A stretch of 64,000 nt of DNA from DTYU01 sp040756575. Its GTDB lineage: Bacteria; Bacillota; Desulfotomaculia; Desulfotomaculales; Ammonificaceae. The notes beneath the pieces are model-generated. The model saw nothing but the letters and a program-made list of their open reading frames with translations. It was not told where the DNA came from and did not search any database. Position 1 is the stretch's first letter; every line of letters starts with the position of its first letter. Positions 8,998 through 17,230 of the stretch are shown one piece after another. A program made the translations under genes and the position numbers. The DNA lies in assembly GCA_040756575.1 (NCBI GenBank), contig JBFLYP010000008.1, positions 39,525 through 103,524 of the forward strand, written 5' to 3'.

Positions 8998-9362
8998 TGC
9001 TTGATAGGATTGCCAAAAACCAACAGGTGGCAACCTGCGGACAAGTCCCCGCAGTAAAAGGCAGGGCTCGGGAGTTTGAAGCACTTCTCCGGAAGGAAGT
9101 GCAGCAGTCCGCGGGAGTCAAACTCTCCGCCCACGCAGAGAGACGTCTTCGGGAAAGGAACATTAACCTTAGCGCGGGTGATCTGTCACAGCTTGCACGA
9201 GCCATGGAAGCGGCTGCAGCGAAGGGAACCCGCGACGTGCTCCTCGTATTCGGCAACCTTTCTCTGATTGTCAGTACGGTGAATAGAACCGTGATTACCG
9301 CTGTGGCGCGGGAGGAAGGCCACGTATTCACCAACATCGACGGCGCCGTGGTTATCAAGTAG
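8994..9362 (+). CDS. Flagellar operon protein of the TIGR02530 type
   Basis: A 122-residue protein of the family found between flgD and flgE in many Gram-positive flagellar operons. It has the family core around residues 43-75 (KLSAHAERRLRERNI, then NLSAGDLSQL) and the tail region NRTVITA. Its molecular role is not known to me; position suggests help in hook assembly. Translation starts at ATG 8994 inside the flgD stop codon, a clear case of coupling. A short stem-loop (AAATGTGC/GCACATTT, 9365-9383) lies just after its stop codon. Confidence 0.85.
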   Translation: MMLDRIAKNQQVATCGQVPAVKGRAREFEALLRKEVQQSAGVKLSAHAERRLRERNINLSAGDLSQLARAMEAAAAKGTRDVLLVFGNLSLIVSTVNRTVITAVAREEGHVFTNIDGAVVIK

Positions 9363-9390
9363 AGAAATGTGCACAGCACATTTGTAACAA

Positions 9391-9425
9391 ATCCGACCTC
9401 CGGCATCTGACGTCCGACATCCGTT
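9391..9425 (+). repeat. Five 7-base repeats, TCCGAC family
   Basis: The units read ATCCGAC, CTCCGGC, ATCTGAC, GTCCGAC and ATCCGTT without spacers. The period is exactly seven, as in the array before fliF. Confidence 0.7.
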
Positions 9426-9486
9426 GTGAGCCGGCCCGTAAGGAGGCTCGGGGCTTGCGGAATGACTGAAGCGGCCCGTATCAGTA

Positions 9487-9514
9487 ATCGGTCGTCGGTC
9501 GCCGGTAGTCAGAA
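9487..9514 (+). repeat. Four 7-base repeats, CGGTC family
   Basis: The units read ATCGGTC, GTCGGTC, GCCGGTA and GTCAGAA. This is a third sequence family with the same period of seven bases. Confidence 0.6.
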
Positions 9515-9529
9515 GGGAAAAGTGAAAAG

Positions 9530-9600
9530 AGTCGTTATGACGATTAATCGTCGCCGCCGGGAAAGAAAATAGTTCAATTGCTTGGGCTTCGACCTTTTAT
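9530..9600 (+). repeat. Dispersed element, copy 1 of 3 (palindrome plus CGTCGCC-CCGGGAA)
   Basis: The element contains the perfect 14-base palindrome GACGATTAATCGTC (9539-9552), then CGCCGGGAA, then CAATTGCTTG...CTTTTATAAA leading into a GAACNNN array. It is clearly related to 20057-20130 over its whole length, and to 23611-23660 in its first half. In copy 3 the palindrome is CGACGAT-TTT-ATCGTCG. Confidence 0.65.
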
Positions 9601-9712
9601 AAACGTCGAACGCAGAACGGACCCCAAAGGTCCGTTAGCGTAAGCCGGAACTGTGAACCATGAACTGAACCTAAAAGGTCCGTCACTTACAGCCTTACAT
9701 CGATGTTGAACG
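9601..9712 (+). repeat. GAACNNN heptad array with hairpin, before flgE
   Basis: It begins with GAACG-type 7-base units and contains the hairpin CGGACC-CCAAA-GGTCCG (9618-9634). A second, decayed hairpin copy (9665-9684) follows. The array ends about 20 bases before the flgE start. It is the first of 24 arrays in the window. Confidence 0.75.
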
Positions 9713-9734
9713 TAATTCTTAAGGGGGAATAAAG

Positions 9735-10532
9735 ATGCTTCGTTCGTTATACTCAGGTGTTTCGGGACTGCGTAACCATCAGGTCAGGATGGATGTGATC
9801 GCCAATAACATCGCCAACGTGAACACTACGGGGTTCAAGGCGTCGCGTGCCAACTTTCAGGACATCCTCGCCCAGACCATGGGCGGCACCGCCATTAACG
9901 CGACCCAGATAGGTTTGGGGGTGTCCGTCGGTACAATCGATAACGTGCATATACAGGGCGCACTTCAGGCAACCGGCCGGACGCTGGACATGGCCGTAGA
10001 AGGAAACGGCTTCTTTGTGGTCAGACCCGTTGACAGCAGCGGGACAACCATTGACAACCCCATGTACACCCGTGACGGTACGTTTTACATCGATAAGGAC
10101 GGGTACCTGGCAACAGCGCAAGGCTACCGGGTCTCGGACAGCTCCGGTGCGGACATCCGGTTCACGAATCCGGACCAGATCGTCAGCATCGACGTTACCA
10201 CAACCGGCATCATCACGGCCACTGACGCCGCAGGCGGGAAGCAAACCGCGACCATCGGGTTGGCGATGGTAAACAACGTCGAGAGCTTGCAGCGGCGCGG
10301 CAACAATTTGTGGGATGTGACCGCGTTGACCCTGCCCAACCCTCCGGGCGTTGATGTTCCCGGCACGAACGGGCGGGGTATTATCCGTTCGGGCTTCCTT
10401 GAGATGTCAAACGTCGACTTAGCCATGGAGTTTACCACGATGATCGCCACCGAACGCGGTTACCAGGCCAATGCAAGGGTGATTACGACTTCGGATGAGA
10501 TGCTTCGCGAATTGATCGACCTCAAGCGGTAA
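9735..10532 (+). CDS. flgE: Flagellar hook protein FlgE (short, FlgG-like form)
   Basis: A rod/hook family protein of 265 residues with the N-terminal motif IANNIANVNTTGFK from residue 22 and the C-terminal motif SNVDLAMEFTTMIATERGYQANARV. Its place after flgD and the TIGR02530-like gene, and its length close to the 264-residue hook protein of Bacillus subtilis, point to the hook subunit. Such proteins are often labelled FlgG because they lack the extra outer domains of enteric FlgE. ATG 9735 follows AAGGGGGAATAAAG. Confidence 0.88.
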   Translation: MLRSLYSGVSGLRNHQVRMDVIANNIANVNTTGFKASRANFQDILAQTMGGTAINATQIGLGVSVGTIDNVHIQGALQATGRTLDMAVEGNGFFVVRPVDSSGTTIDNPMYTRDGTFYIDKDGYLATAQGYRVSDSSGADIRFTNPDQIVSIDVTTTGIITATDAAGGKQTATIGLAMVNNVESLQRRGNNLWDVTALTLPNPPGVDVPGTNGRGIIRSGFLEMSNVDLAMEFTTMIATERGYQANARVITTSDEMLRELIDLKR

Positions 10533-10569
10533 TACGCTTGAGGTATAACGCACTTAGCAAAAAGGGCAG

Positions 10570-10636
10570 CGGCACTCAACCGGCTACCGGCTTGAAGATC
10601 ATAACGTTCAATATGCCTGATGTTGGTTGAGTGCCG
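10570..10636 (+). promoter_or_regulatory. Perfect 12-bp inverted repeat before fliL
   Basis: CGGCACTCAACC (10570-10581) and GGTTGAGTGCCG (10625-10636) are perfect reverse complements 43 bases apart, in the 147-base gap between flgE and fliL. The middle has no obvious coding content. No T-run follows, so it is not a simple terminator. It may be an RNA structure in the leader or a binding site. Confidence 0.45.
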
Positions 10637-10679
10637 AGGCTCCGGGCAAAAACGTCAAAAAGTACGATAATCAGGGTGA

Positions 10680-11183
10680 GTGCCTTTGGCGCCAAGATAC
10701 GTTAATAATGATGCTGAAGCTGCCGTCAAAGTCAAATCCGGCAGCGGGAAAAAACGGTTTATTATTATTATCGTTGCAGTTACATTGGTTGTCTTGGCAG
10801 GCGGGGCAACTGCCGCCAAATTCATGTTGTTCCAGAAAAAACCCGTACATAAACCGCCTGCTCAGCATGCCCAGAAAACCGCGACCCTCGAACTTGGAAG
10901 CATTGTGGTAAACCTTGCGGACCGGGAGGAGAGTCATTATCTCCGGATAACAGTGGTTCTTGCCTTCCCTGGCGATGAAAAATTCGTTGAGGAGATAAAT
11001 GAAAACAAGTACAGAATCAGGGACCAGGTAATCCGGCTTCTCCGGCAGAAAAGCTATGCCGAAGTTGCTGCTCCCGATTACACCGAAAGGGTAAAAGCGG
11101 AGCTTATCCGGGAAATCAATCGGCACCTCCCGACAGGGCGGGAGATAACGGACATCTATCTTTCCGAATTTCTATTGCAGTAG
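10680..11183 (+). CDS. fliL: Flagellar basal-body-associated protein FliL
   Basis: FliL surrounds the stator units and supports motor torque. The 167-residue protein has a cytoplasmic start, one membrane helix around residues 27-48 (IIIIVAVTLVVLAGGATAA) and an outside domain with the family pattern SIVVNLAD...LRITVVLAFPGDEKFVEEI and the tail ITDIYLSEFLLQ. Start GTG 10680 is inferred; the ribosome site (AGGGTGA region) is poor. motA and motB, often found here, are absent from the window. Confidence 0.9.
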   Translation: MPLAPRYVNNDAEAAVKVKSGSGKKRFIIIIVAVTLVVLAGGATAAKFMLFQKKPVHKPPAQHAQKTATLELGSIVVNLADREESHYLRITVVLAFPGDEKFVEEINENKYRIRDQVIRLLRQKSYAEVAAPDYTERVKAELIREINRHLPTGREITDIYLSEFLLQ

Positions 11184-11196
11184 GTGACAGGCAACG

Positions 11197-11586
11197 ATGA
11201 CGGAAGAAGAAATCCGCCGGTTTCTGTCCAAGCTGAACCATGAAACCGTTGCACAGGTTACCAAGGTACGGTTTCCGGAACTGGACAGCGGTTCAACGGC
11301 CGATTTTCCGGTGAAAACGGGGATCCGTTTTCTGGAAGACGTAAAAGTAGATTTGGTGGCCGAGCTTGGAGAGGCGACCTTAAAGGTGAAAGATGTCTTA
11401 AACTTGCAGGTGGGTACGGTAATTGAGCTTGACCGTCCGGCAGGGGATGCAGTGGATCTGGTGATTAACAACCAACGGGTTGCGCGGGGTGAGGTGCTGG
11501 TGCTTAACGAGCTCTTTGGTTTACGGATAAGCGCAATTTATCAACCCCGAAGGTTAAAAGGTGAGGGTGGGGCAAATGGGCAATGA
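11197..11586 (+). CDS. fliN: Flagellar motor switch protein FliN (short form)
   Basis: A 129-residue protein whose C-terminal ~75 residues are a SpoA/FliN domain (VKVDLVAELGEATLKVKDVL, then LQVGTVIELDRPAGDAVDL, VARGEVLVLNELFGLRISAI). It would form the lower C-ring. A second SpoA domain is carried by the FliY protein at 26068, so this organism may use both. It overlaps fliO by 11 bases. Confidence 0.88.
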   Translation: MTEEEIRRFLSKLNHETVAQVTKVRFPELDSGSTADFPVKTGIRFLEDVKVDLVAELGEATLKVKDVLNLQVGTVIELDRPAGDAVDLVINNQRVARGEVLVLNELFGLRISAIYQPRRLKGEGGANGQ

Positions 11587-11986
11587 CCTTTTCTGGGCAG
11601 TGGTGCGGCTTATAATCTGCCTTCCTTTAGTTGTCGGGCTTATGTACCTGGTGCTCCGGTTTGGCCTTTACCGGCGGTTTGTACCGGCCAGAGCCGGCCG
11701 CTATATACGAGTCATGGAACAGGTGCCGCTTGGGCCGAAGACGGTAGTAAGTCTGGTGAAGGTAAGCGACAGGTACTACTTGTTGGGGCACGGGGAAGGG
11801 ACGATAACCATCCTCAAGGAGATTAATGAAAGTTTTCTCGGGGAGCCGGCGGTTCCCGTTTTAGGGTTTGAGCAAGGGGTCGCTTCAAAAATCCGAGAAC
11901 TTAAGCAACGCGTGAGGCAAGGCGGTAAAGATCCGGTGACTACAACGCCGGAGGATCCTTTGCCCGGCACTCAGCGAACGTTATAA
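11576..11986 (+). CDS. fliO: Flagellar biosynthesis protein FliO
   Basis: FliO is the small membrane protein that helps assemble the FliP ring of the export gate. From ATG 11576 it has 136 residues, a single N-terminal membrane helix (residues ~7-28) and a cytoplasmic domain with RYIRVMEQVPLGPKTVVSLVKV and YLLGHGEG, as in the FliO/FliZ family. The GTG at 11561 gives a longer frame, but GGGTGGGG lies just before 11576. Confidence 0.87.
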   Translation: MGNDLFWAVVRLIICLPLVVGLMYLVLRFGLYRRFVPARAGRYIRVMEQVPLGPKTVVSLVKVSDRYYLLGHGEGTITILKEINESFLGEPAVPVLGFEQGVASKIRELKQRVRQGGKDPVTTTPEDPLPGTQRTL

Positions 11987-12002
11987 TCCCGGGGAAAGAT
12001 AG

Positions 12003-12113
12003 TGGGAGTGCCACATGCGGCAAGCCGCACAACGAAATCTGAAAATGGGGCGAATAGACCTGTAAGCTGGTTACTTTAGATACAGAAAAGTAGAACGCAT
12101 TCTCGGGGGAGGA
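12003..12113 (+). repeat. Dispersed leader element B, copy 1, before fliP
   Basis: Begins GAGTGCCACATGCGGC and folds a hairpin TGCGGC-AA-GCCGCA at 12016-12029. It goes on through ACGAAATCTGAAAAT, contains GTAAGCTGGTTAC, and runs into the fliP ribosome site (CTCGGGGGAGG). Related copies lie at 12874-12980 before fliQ and 31388-31632 before cpsB. This copy lacks the GC-rich 3' section of the longest one. Confidence 0.7.
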
Positions 12114-12875
12114 ATGAAAGGGATGCGGGGTAGGGGGTGCTTTGTATTCCTCGTTGCTGTTTTGGCGGCGAGCAGTTCGCCGGCTTTGGCGCAACCGGCG
12201 GGGATTCCCTCGGTCAGTCTTTCCGTGGGACAGGCCACCACCCCGGCGCAGATTGTGGACAGCGTAAAACTTCTCGTTTTGCTTACCGTTTTAACCCTGG
12301 TTCCGGCCTTTCTGGTAATGATGACCTCGTTCACCAGGATCGTGATTGTGCTTTCACTTCTGCGCCACGCACTGGGCACCGCCCAGACGCCGCCGAACCA
12401 AGTGCTTGTCGGACTTGCACTCTTCCTTACGGTTTTTATTATGGCTCCGGTTTACGACCGGATCAACCGGGAGGCCATCGAACCGTTCCTTGCCAACCAA
12501 ATAACCCAGGAAGAAGCCCAAGAACGGGGGTCAAGACCGCTTAAAGAATTTATGTTGAAGCAAACGCGGGAAAAGGATTGTGCACTTTTTGTCAGGCTTG
12601 CCCGGATGCCCCCGCCGCGTAACCGTAACGACTTGCCGATGAGGGTGATAATACCTGCCTTCATAGTCAGCGAATTAAAAACGGCTTTCGCCATGGGGTT
12701 CCTTCTCTACCTGCCGTTCCTGGTGATAGACATGGCTGTCGCAAGCATCCTGATGTCCATGGGTATGTTCATGCTGCCGCCGATTATGGTTTCATTACCT
12801 TTCAAGCTGCTGCTTTTTGTACTGGTTGACGGCTGGTATCTTGTTGTGAAGTCGCTTATTGAGAGTTTCAAGTGA
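12114..12875 (+). CDS. fliP: Flagellar export gate protein FliP
   Basis: Five FliP subunits form the core of the type III export gate. The 253-residue protein starts with a cleavable signal peptide (cleavage likely after the ALA-Q region near residue 30), followed by four membrane helices. The family motifs are present: MTSFTRIVIVLSLLRHALGT, then PPNQVLVGLALFLT, and PAFIVSELKTAF. ATG 12114 follows GGGGGAGGA. It is separated from fliO by a dispersed repeat element. Confidence 0.97.
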   Translation: MKGMRGRGCFVFLVAVLAASSSPALAQPAGIPSVSLSVGQATTPAQIVDSVKLLVLLTVLTLVPAFLVMMTSFTRIVIVLSLLRHALGTAQTPPNQVLVGLALFLTVFIMAPVYDRINREAIEPFLANQITQEEAQERGSRPLKEFMLKQTREKDCALFVRLARMPPPRNRNDLPMRVIIPAFIVSELKTAFAMGFLLYLPFLVIDMAVASILMSMGMFMLPPIMVSLPFKLLLFVLVDGWYLVVKSLIESFK

Positions 12876-12980
12876 GTGGCACATGCGGCAAGCCGTACAA
12901 CGAAATCTGAAAATGGGTAATGCGAAGCTCATCGCCGCGCCACACGAAAGAAAAACGTATTCTCGGAGAAGGAGGGAAAA
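12874..12980 (+). repeat. Dispersed leader element B, copy 2, before fliQ
   Basis: Starts GTGAGTGGCACATGCGGC right at the fliP stop codon and carries the hairpin TGCGGC-AA-GCCGTA (12884-12897, one G-T pair). It continues with ACGAAATCTGAAAATG, then AGCTCATCGCCGCGCC and ATTCTCGGAGAAGGAGG. It lacks the GTAAGCTGRTTAC section of copies 1 and 3. Confidence 0.7.
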
Positions 12981-12982
12981 GG

Positions 12983-13252
12983 GTGCCGGAAAGCATTGCG
13001 TTAGGAATGGTCAACCGGGCGCTTTTGACGGTGCTGCTTGTTGCGGGTCCGGCTCTGGTGGTAAGCATGCTGGTGGGTCTGGTTATAAGCATACTGCAAG
13101 CAACTACCCAGATTCAGGACCAGATGATATCTTTTGTTCCCAAAATATTAGCGGTATTCCTTGCGTTGATCGCGTTTTTCCCGTTCTATGTCCGTTTGCT
13201 GACCGGTTTCACAACCACGGTTTTCAGCCAGTTCCAGGTGATCATGCAGTAA
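12983..13252 (+). CDS. fliQ: Flagellar export gate protein FliQ
   Basis: FliQ is a two-helix membrane protein of the export gate. From GTG 12983 it has 89 residues, exactly the family size, with helices at about residues 14-36 and 49-71 and the motif SILQATTQIQDQMISFVPKI. The strong site GGAGGGAAAAGG precedes GTG 12983. The longer frame from 12920 would begin inside the repeat element. Confidence 0.95.
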   Translation: MPESIALGMVNRALLTVLLVAGPALVVSMLVGLVISILQATTQIQDQMISFVPKILAVFLALIAFFPFYVRLLTGFTTTVFSQFQVIMQ

Positions 13253-13320
13253 GCGGAAATTGAACAGATGGGCGAAAGACCGAAAAACTGCTCCCTAAAC
13301 AGACGCGGGGAGGATTTCAA

Positions 13321-14073
13321 TTGGAATTCGGTTATCTTGTTACGTTTCTGCTTGTGTTAACCCGGATCACAGCTTTCACGGCCGTTTTCCCGGTTTTTAC
13401 TTATTCCGGCATCCCGGTCTTGACAAGGATCGGGCTGGGTTTCATTCTTGCGCTGGTGGTGACACCTTTGGTGGGCACGGTACAGCCGGCCAGCGGCTAC
13501 GGCTACGCACTTGACATCAGCAGTGAAGTGCTTGTCGGTCTGGCAATCGGGTTGACTGCCGGGATGGTTTTTTACGCCCTGCGGATCGGAGGTCAGTTGA
13601 TGGGCATAACCATGGGCTTTGCGGTGGCAGAACTCTTGGACCCGGCAGGGGTGCAGAATAATGTCGTGGCTGAGTTTATGTTCCTGTTAGGTTTGATCTT
13701 CTTTTTCAGCATCGACGGTCACCACGCTGTTTTAACCGCGTTAGTGAAGAGCTTTGAGGTCATCCCGTTAACGGGCGGCGCCGCCGGAGGCAGCACAGCG
13801 TTGCTTGTGGCGCGTTTTATCGGGGGCATATTCAGTACCTCTTTGCAGCTTGCCGCACCGGTTCTTGCGGTCATGTTAATAGTTGACTTGTCCTTAGGGT
13901 TAATGGTGCGGATGGTTCCACAGATCAACGTTTTCATGCTGGGTTTCCCGCTGAAGGTCACGGCGGGACTTCTGATGCTTGCCGGCTTGCTCCCTGCGTT
14001 GGGTACGCTGTTGAAAAGACTTTTTGAGCAAATGGTCGGTGACGTATTCATCCTGATGCGGGGGTTGACATAA
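13321..14073 (+). CDS. fliR: Flagellar export gate protein FliR
   Basis: FliR is the single-copy export gate subunit that completes the FliP5-FliR helix. The 250 residues contain about six hydrophobic helices and the family segments LTRITAFTAVFPVF and DPAGVQNNVVAEFMFLLGLI. TTG 13321 follows GGGGAGGATTTCAA. The next gene, flhB, starts at the base after its stop. Confidence 0.95.
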   Translation: MEFGYLVTFLLVLTRITAFTAVFPVFTYSGIPVLTRIGLGFILALVVTPLVGTVQPASGYGYALDISSEVLVGLAIGLTAGMVFYALRIGGQLMGITMGFAVAELLDPAGVQNNVVAEFMFLLGLIFFFSIDGHHAVLTALVKSFEVIPLTGGAAGGSTALLVARFIGGIFSTSLQLAAPVLAVMLIVDLSLGLMVRMVPQINVFMLGFPLKVTAGLLMLAGLLPALGTLLKRLFEQMVGDVFILMRGLT

Positions 14074-15144
14074 ATGGCGTTTTTCGGGCAGGGACAGGAA
14101 AAAACCGAACCCGCAACACCGCGACGCCTCCAGGAGGCGCGACGGAAAGGCAATGTAGCCCGTTCACCCGAGTTGGCCGGAGCATCGGTAATGCTCTGCC
14201 TCATCGTTCTCTGCTACATGCTTAAAGACTGGTTTTTTTTCAGCATGGCCCGCTTTTCGGCTGGGTGTCTGGCGAGCTTTGCTGCCTGGGAGATAACCCC
14301 CGCTGACGTCACGGCGCTCCTGATGTCGGCGGGCCTTTTCTGTCTTCAGCTTTTGGCGCCGGTCTTTTTCGTTGGTCTATTGGTGACGCTGGCCGTAAAC
14401 TTCGTACAGGTGGGGTTTGTTTTTACACCGTATCCCCTTGTTCCGCGCTTAGATCGGTTAAGCGTCACGGCCGGACTGGCGCGGTTGTTTTCTACGCGGG
14501 CATTGTTTGACTTTTTCAAAGCGTTCGTAAAGGTTTGCGTTATCGGCGGGCTTATAGTTTGGCTCGTCTGGAAAAATCTCGACTCGCTTTTGGTCCTTTT
14601 AAACGCTGCTCCTGCAAAGGGGTTGAGGATGGTAGGGGACTTCGTTTTTCGAGTGGCAGCGACTGCTGCCTTTGCCTACTTGGGGTTGGCCGTGATTGAT
14701 TACATATTCCAGAGGCGGTCCCATCAGAAACAACTGATGATGACTAAGACTGAGGTCAAGGAAGAGTTCCGGCAGACAGAAGGTGACCCCTTTGTCAAGG
14801 GCTGGCTCAGGCGTAAAATGCGCCAGGCGATGCTTAACCGCATCCGGCAAGAGGTTCCAAAAGCGACGGTCGTGATCACCAACCCGATACACTTAGCGGT
14901 TGCGTTGAAGTATGAGACCGGTATGAACGCACCAAGGGTGGTTGCAAAAGGGGCAGAGTACCTGGCAGCGCGCATTAGAGAAATTGCGGCCAGGCACGGG
15001 GTTCCGACGGTCGAAAACCCGGAAGTTGCCCGCTTTCTTTACTATAAGGTGGATCTGGGTGAAGAGATTCCGCCTGTACTTTACCAGGCGGTTGCCGAAA
15101 TCATCGCTATGGTTTACCGGCTCAAAAAGCAACGGGTAGGATAA
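14074..15144 (+). CDS. flhB: Flagellar export switch protein FlhB (NPIH variant)
   Basis: FlhB sets export specificity. It normally cuts itself at the Asn-Pro bond of a conserved NPTH motif. The 356 residues show the N-terminal KTEPATPRRLQEARRKGNVA, four membrane helices and a cytoplasmic domain. The cleavage motif reads NPIH (codons AAC CCG ATA CAC at 14881-14892), so the Thr is replaced by Ile while Asn, Pro and His are kept. Cleavage is probably still possible, as Asn and Pro carry the chemistry. No spacer separates it from fliR. Confidence 0.96.
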   Translation: MAFFGQGQEKTEPATPRRLQEARRKGNVARSPELAGASVMLCLIVLCYMLKDWFFFSMARFSAGCLASFAAWEITPADVTALLMSAGLFCLQLLAPVFFVGLLVTLAVNFVQVGFVFTPYPLVPRLDRLSVTAGLARLFSTRALFDFFKAFVKVCVIGGLIVWLVWKNLDSLLVLLNAAPAKGLRMVGDFVFRVAATAAFAYLGLAVIDYIFQRRSHQKQLMMTKTEVKEEFRQTEGDPFVKGWLRRKMRQAMLNRIRQEVPKATVVITNPIHLAVALKYETGMNAPRVVAKGAEYLAARIREIAARHGVPTVENPEVARFLYYKVDLGEEIPPVLYQAVAEIIAMVYRLKKQRVG

Positions 15145-15157
15145 CGGAGGTTTGGAG

Positions 15158-17230
15158 ATGCCTGCTGGTATTGCAGGAGCAAGCGGTATTAAGCAGTACG
15201 GTGATTTGATCATTGCCGCTTTGGTGATCGGTGTAGTTCTCCTGATCATCGTTCCGGTGCCGCCGGCTATGCTTGACGTGCTGCTGGTTACAAGCCTGTT
15301 GGTGTCGCTTGTTGTTTTGCTGATAACCCTTTTTATGCTTGAAGCCTTAGAGTTTTCCGTTTTCCCGACGCTGCTGTTGGTTTTAACCCTCTTCCGCCTG
15401 GCGCTGAACATATCCTCCACCCGGCTCATTTTAGGGCAGGCATCCGCCGGAAAGGTGATCGCCGCTTTCGGGGGAGTTGTGGTAGGCGGCAGCTATATCG
15501 TGGGGTTCATCGTATTCCTGATAATCACGATCATCCAGTTTGTGGTTATCACCAACGGCGCCAGCCGCGTGGCTGAAGTGGCGGCACGGTTCACGCTTGA
15601 CGCCATGCCCGGTAAGCAGATGGCCATCGACGGCGATTTCAACTCCGGATTGATCACCGAAGCGGAAGCAAAAGAACGGCGCCGCCGGCTCCAACGCGAG
15701 GCGGACTTCTATGGAGCGATGGACGGTGCCACAAAATTTATCCGCGGCGATGCCATCGCGGGTCTGGTGATTGTGGCGATCAACATCATCGGGGGGTTGA
15801 TCATCGGACTGGTGATAATGCGGATGGACGTTATGGAGGCGTTACGGACCTATACGATGTTAACAATAGGCGACGGCCTGGTCACCCAAATACCAGCACT
15901 CTTGGTATCTACCGCCACCGGCGTGCTGGTCACGAGGTCCAGTGCCGAGGCCGGCTTTGGCAGGGAGGTATCCCGCCAGTTCACTGCTTACCCGCGGGCG
16001 TTGTTTGTGGCAGCGGGCATCCTACTGATTTTGGGCCTGGTGCCGGCCATGCCGAACCTGTTGTTTTTATGCATGGCAGGGGCGACCGGGCTCGTAGGGT
16101 ACAACCTTGCCCGGGAGGAGCAACGTCGCAAAGTGATGGAGCAAGAGCAACAGGTCCGGCGGGTTAGGGAGATCCGGAAAGAGCCGGAAAACGTTCTTAC
16201 TTATTTTCAGGTCGACCCGCTGGAAATTGAGATTGGTTACAGCCTGGTTCCCCTTACCCAAGAGGATCAGGGAGGAGACCTGCTTTCCAGGGTGGCAGCC
16301 GTTCGACGGCAGTGTGCGGCGGAACTCGGCATTTACGTCCGCCCGATCCGGATACGCGACAACCTGCAACTCAAGCCCAATGCGTACGTATTCCGGCTGC
16401 GCGGTGTTGAGGCCGCGCGCGGGGAATTAATGCCCGGTTACTACCTGGCAATGAATCCGGTGGACAGCGGAGCGAAGATCAAAGGGATTCCCACCCGCGA
16501 TCCGGCCTTTGGGCTCGACGCCTGGTGGGTAAACAGCCTCGAGAAGGAAACCGCGGAGGCTGCAGGTTATACCGTTGTCGATTGCAGCGCGGTTCTCATC
16601 ACGCACCTTTCCGAGTTCATCAAGCGGAATGCGGCGGACCTCTTGGGCAGGCAGGAGACAAAAGAACTGCTTGATGCTGTTAAGGATAAACACCCCGCGC
16701 TTGTGGACGAAATTATCCCCGGTCTCTTAAGCTTGGGAGATGTCCAAAAGGTCCTGCAAAATCTCTTAAGGGAAAGGGTTCCTGTACGGGACCTGGTGGG
16801 TATTTTGGAGGCGATTGCGGATGCGGCCGCAATCAGCCGCGACAGTGACTTCCTTACCGAGCGGGCGCGGGTGGCACTGGCCCGGACAATCACCCAGCAG
16901 TACTCGGTTGAGGGACGGTTATTGGTGGTGACGGTTCACCCGCGGTTGGAGCACACCTTAATTGAAGCGGTGCAGCAGACACCACAAGGGGGTTTCCCAG
17001 TGCTCGAGCCGCGCAAGACACAGCGGCTCTTGGAAAGAGTAAGAGAGGCAGTAGAGCGGATGGCGCGTCAGGGAATGTTCCCGGTGATCTTGTGTTCACC
17101 CGGGGCGCGGCTTCCCTTGCGGCGGCTAACTGAGCGGCAGTTTTCCCAGTTGGCGGTTCTATCGCTGAACGAGATTTCGCCGGACGTAACGGTTGAAGCT
17201 ATCGGGACGGTGGTTTGGGATGAGGATTAA
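15158..17230 (+). CDS. flhA: Flagellar export protein FlhA
   Basis: FlhA is the large nonameric export-gate protein with proton-channel function. The 690 residues comprise about eight membrane helices in the first 330, the conserved cytoplasmic loop (VAARFTLDAMPGKQMAIDGD near residue 145) and the C-terminal substrate-docking domain. A TTG at 15152 is in frame, but the ribosome site GGAGG (15146-15150) is properly spaced only for ATG 15158. Its end overlaps flhF by 11 bases. Confidence 0.97.
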   Translation: MPAGIAGASGIKQYGDLIIAALVIGVVLLIIVPVPPAMLDVLLVTSLLVSLVVLLITLFMLEALEFSVFPTLLLVLTLFRLALNISSTRLILGQASAGKVIAAFGGVVVGGSYIVGFIVFLIITIIQFVVITNGASRVAEVAARFTLDAMPGKQMAIDGDFNSGLITEAEAKERRRRLQREADFYGAMDGATKFIRGDAIAGLVIVAINIIGGLIIGLVIMRMDVMEALRTYTMLTIGDGLVTQIPALLVSTATGVLVTRSSAEAGFGREVSRQFTAYPRALFVAAGILLILGLVPAMPNLLFLCMAGATGLVGYNLAREEQRRKVMEQEQQVRRVREIRKEPENVLTYFQVDPLEIEIGYSLVPLTQEDQGGDLLSRVAAVRRQCAAELGIYVRPIRIRDNLQLKPNAYVFRLRGVEAARGELMPGYYLAMNPVDSGAKIKGIPTRDPAFGLDAWWVNSLEKETAEAAGYTVVDCSAVLITHLSEFIKRNAADLLGRQETKELLDAVKDKHPALVDEIIPGLLSLGDVQKVLQNLLRERVPVRDLVGILEAIADAAAISRDSDFLTERARVALARTITQQYSVEGRLLVVTVHPRLEHTLIEAVQQTPQGGFPVLEPRKTQRLLERVREAVERMARQGMFPVILCSPGARLPLRRLTERQFSQLAVLSLNEISPDVTVEAIGTVVWDED

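Larger units (their letters stand above)
9363..9734. other. Repeat-filled gap between the TIGR02530-like gene and flgE
   Basis: These 372 bases carry no gene. In order they hold a stem-loop (9365-9383), a TCCGAC-type 7-base array (9391-9425), a CGGTC-type 7-base array (9487-9514), a dispersed element with a 14-base palindrome (9530-9600) and a GAACNNN array with hairpin (9601-9712). The flgE ribosome site AAGGGGG follows directly. Confidence 0.7.
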
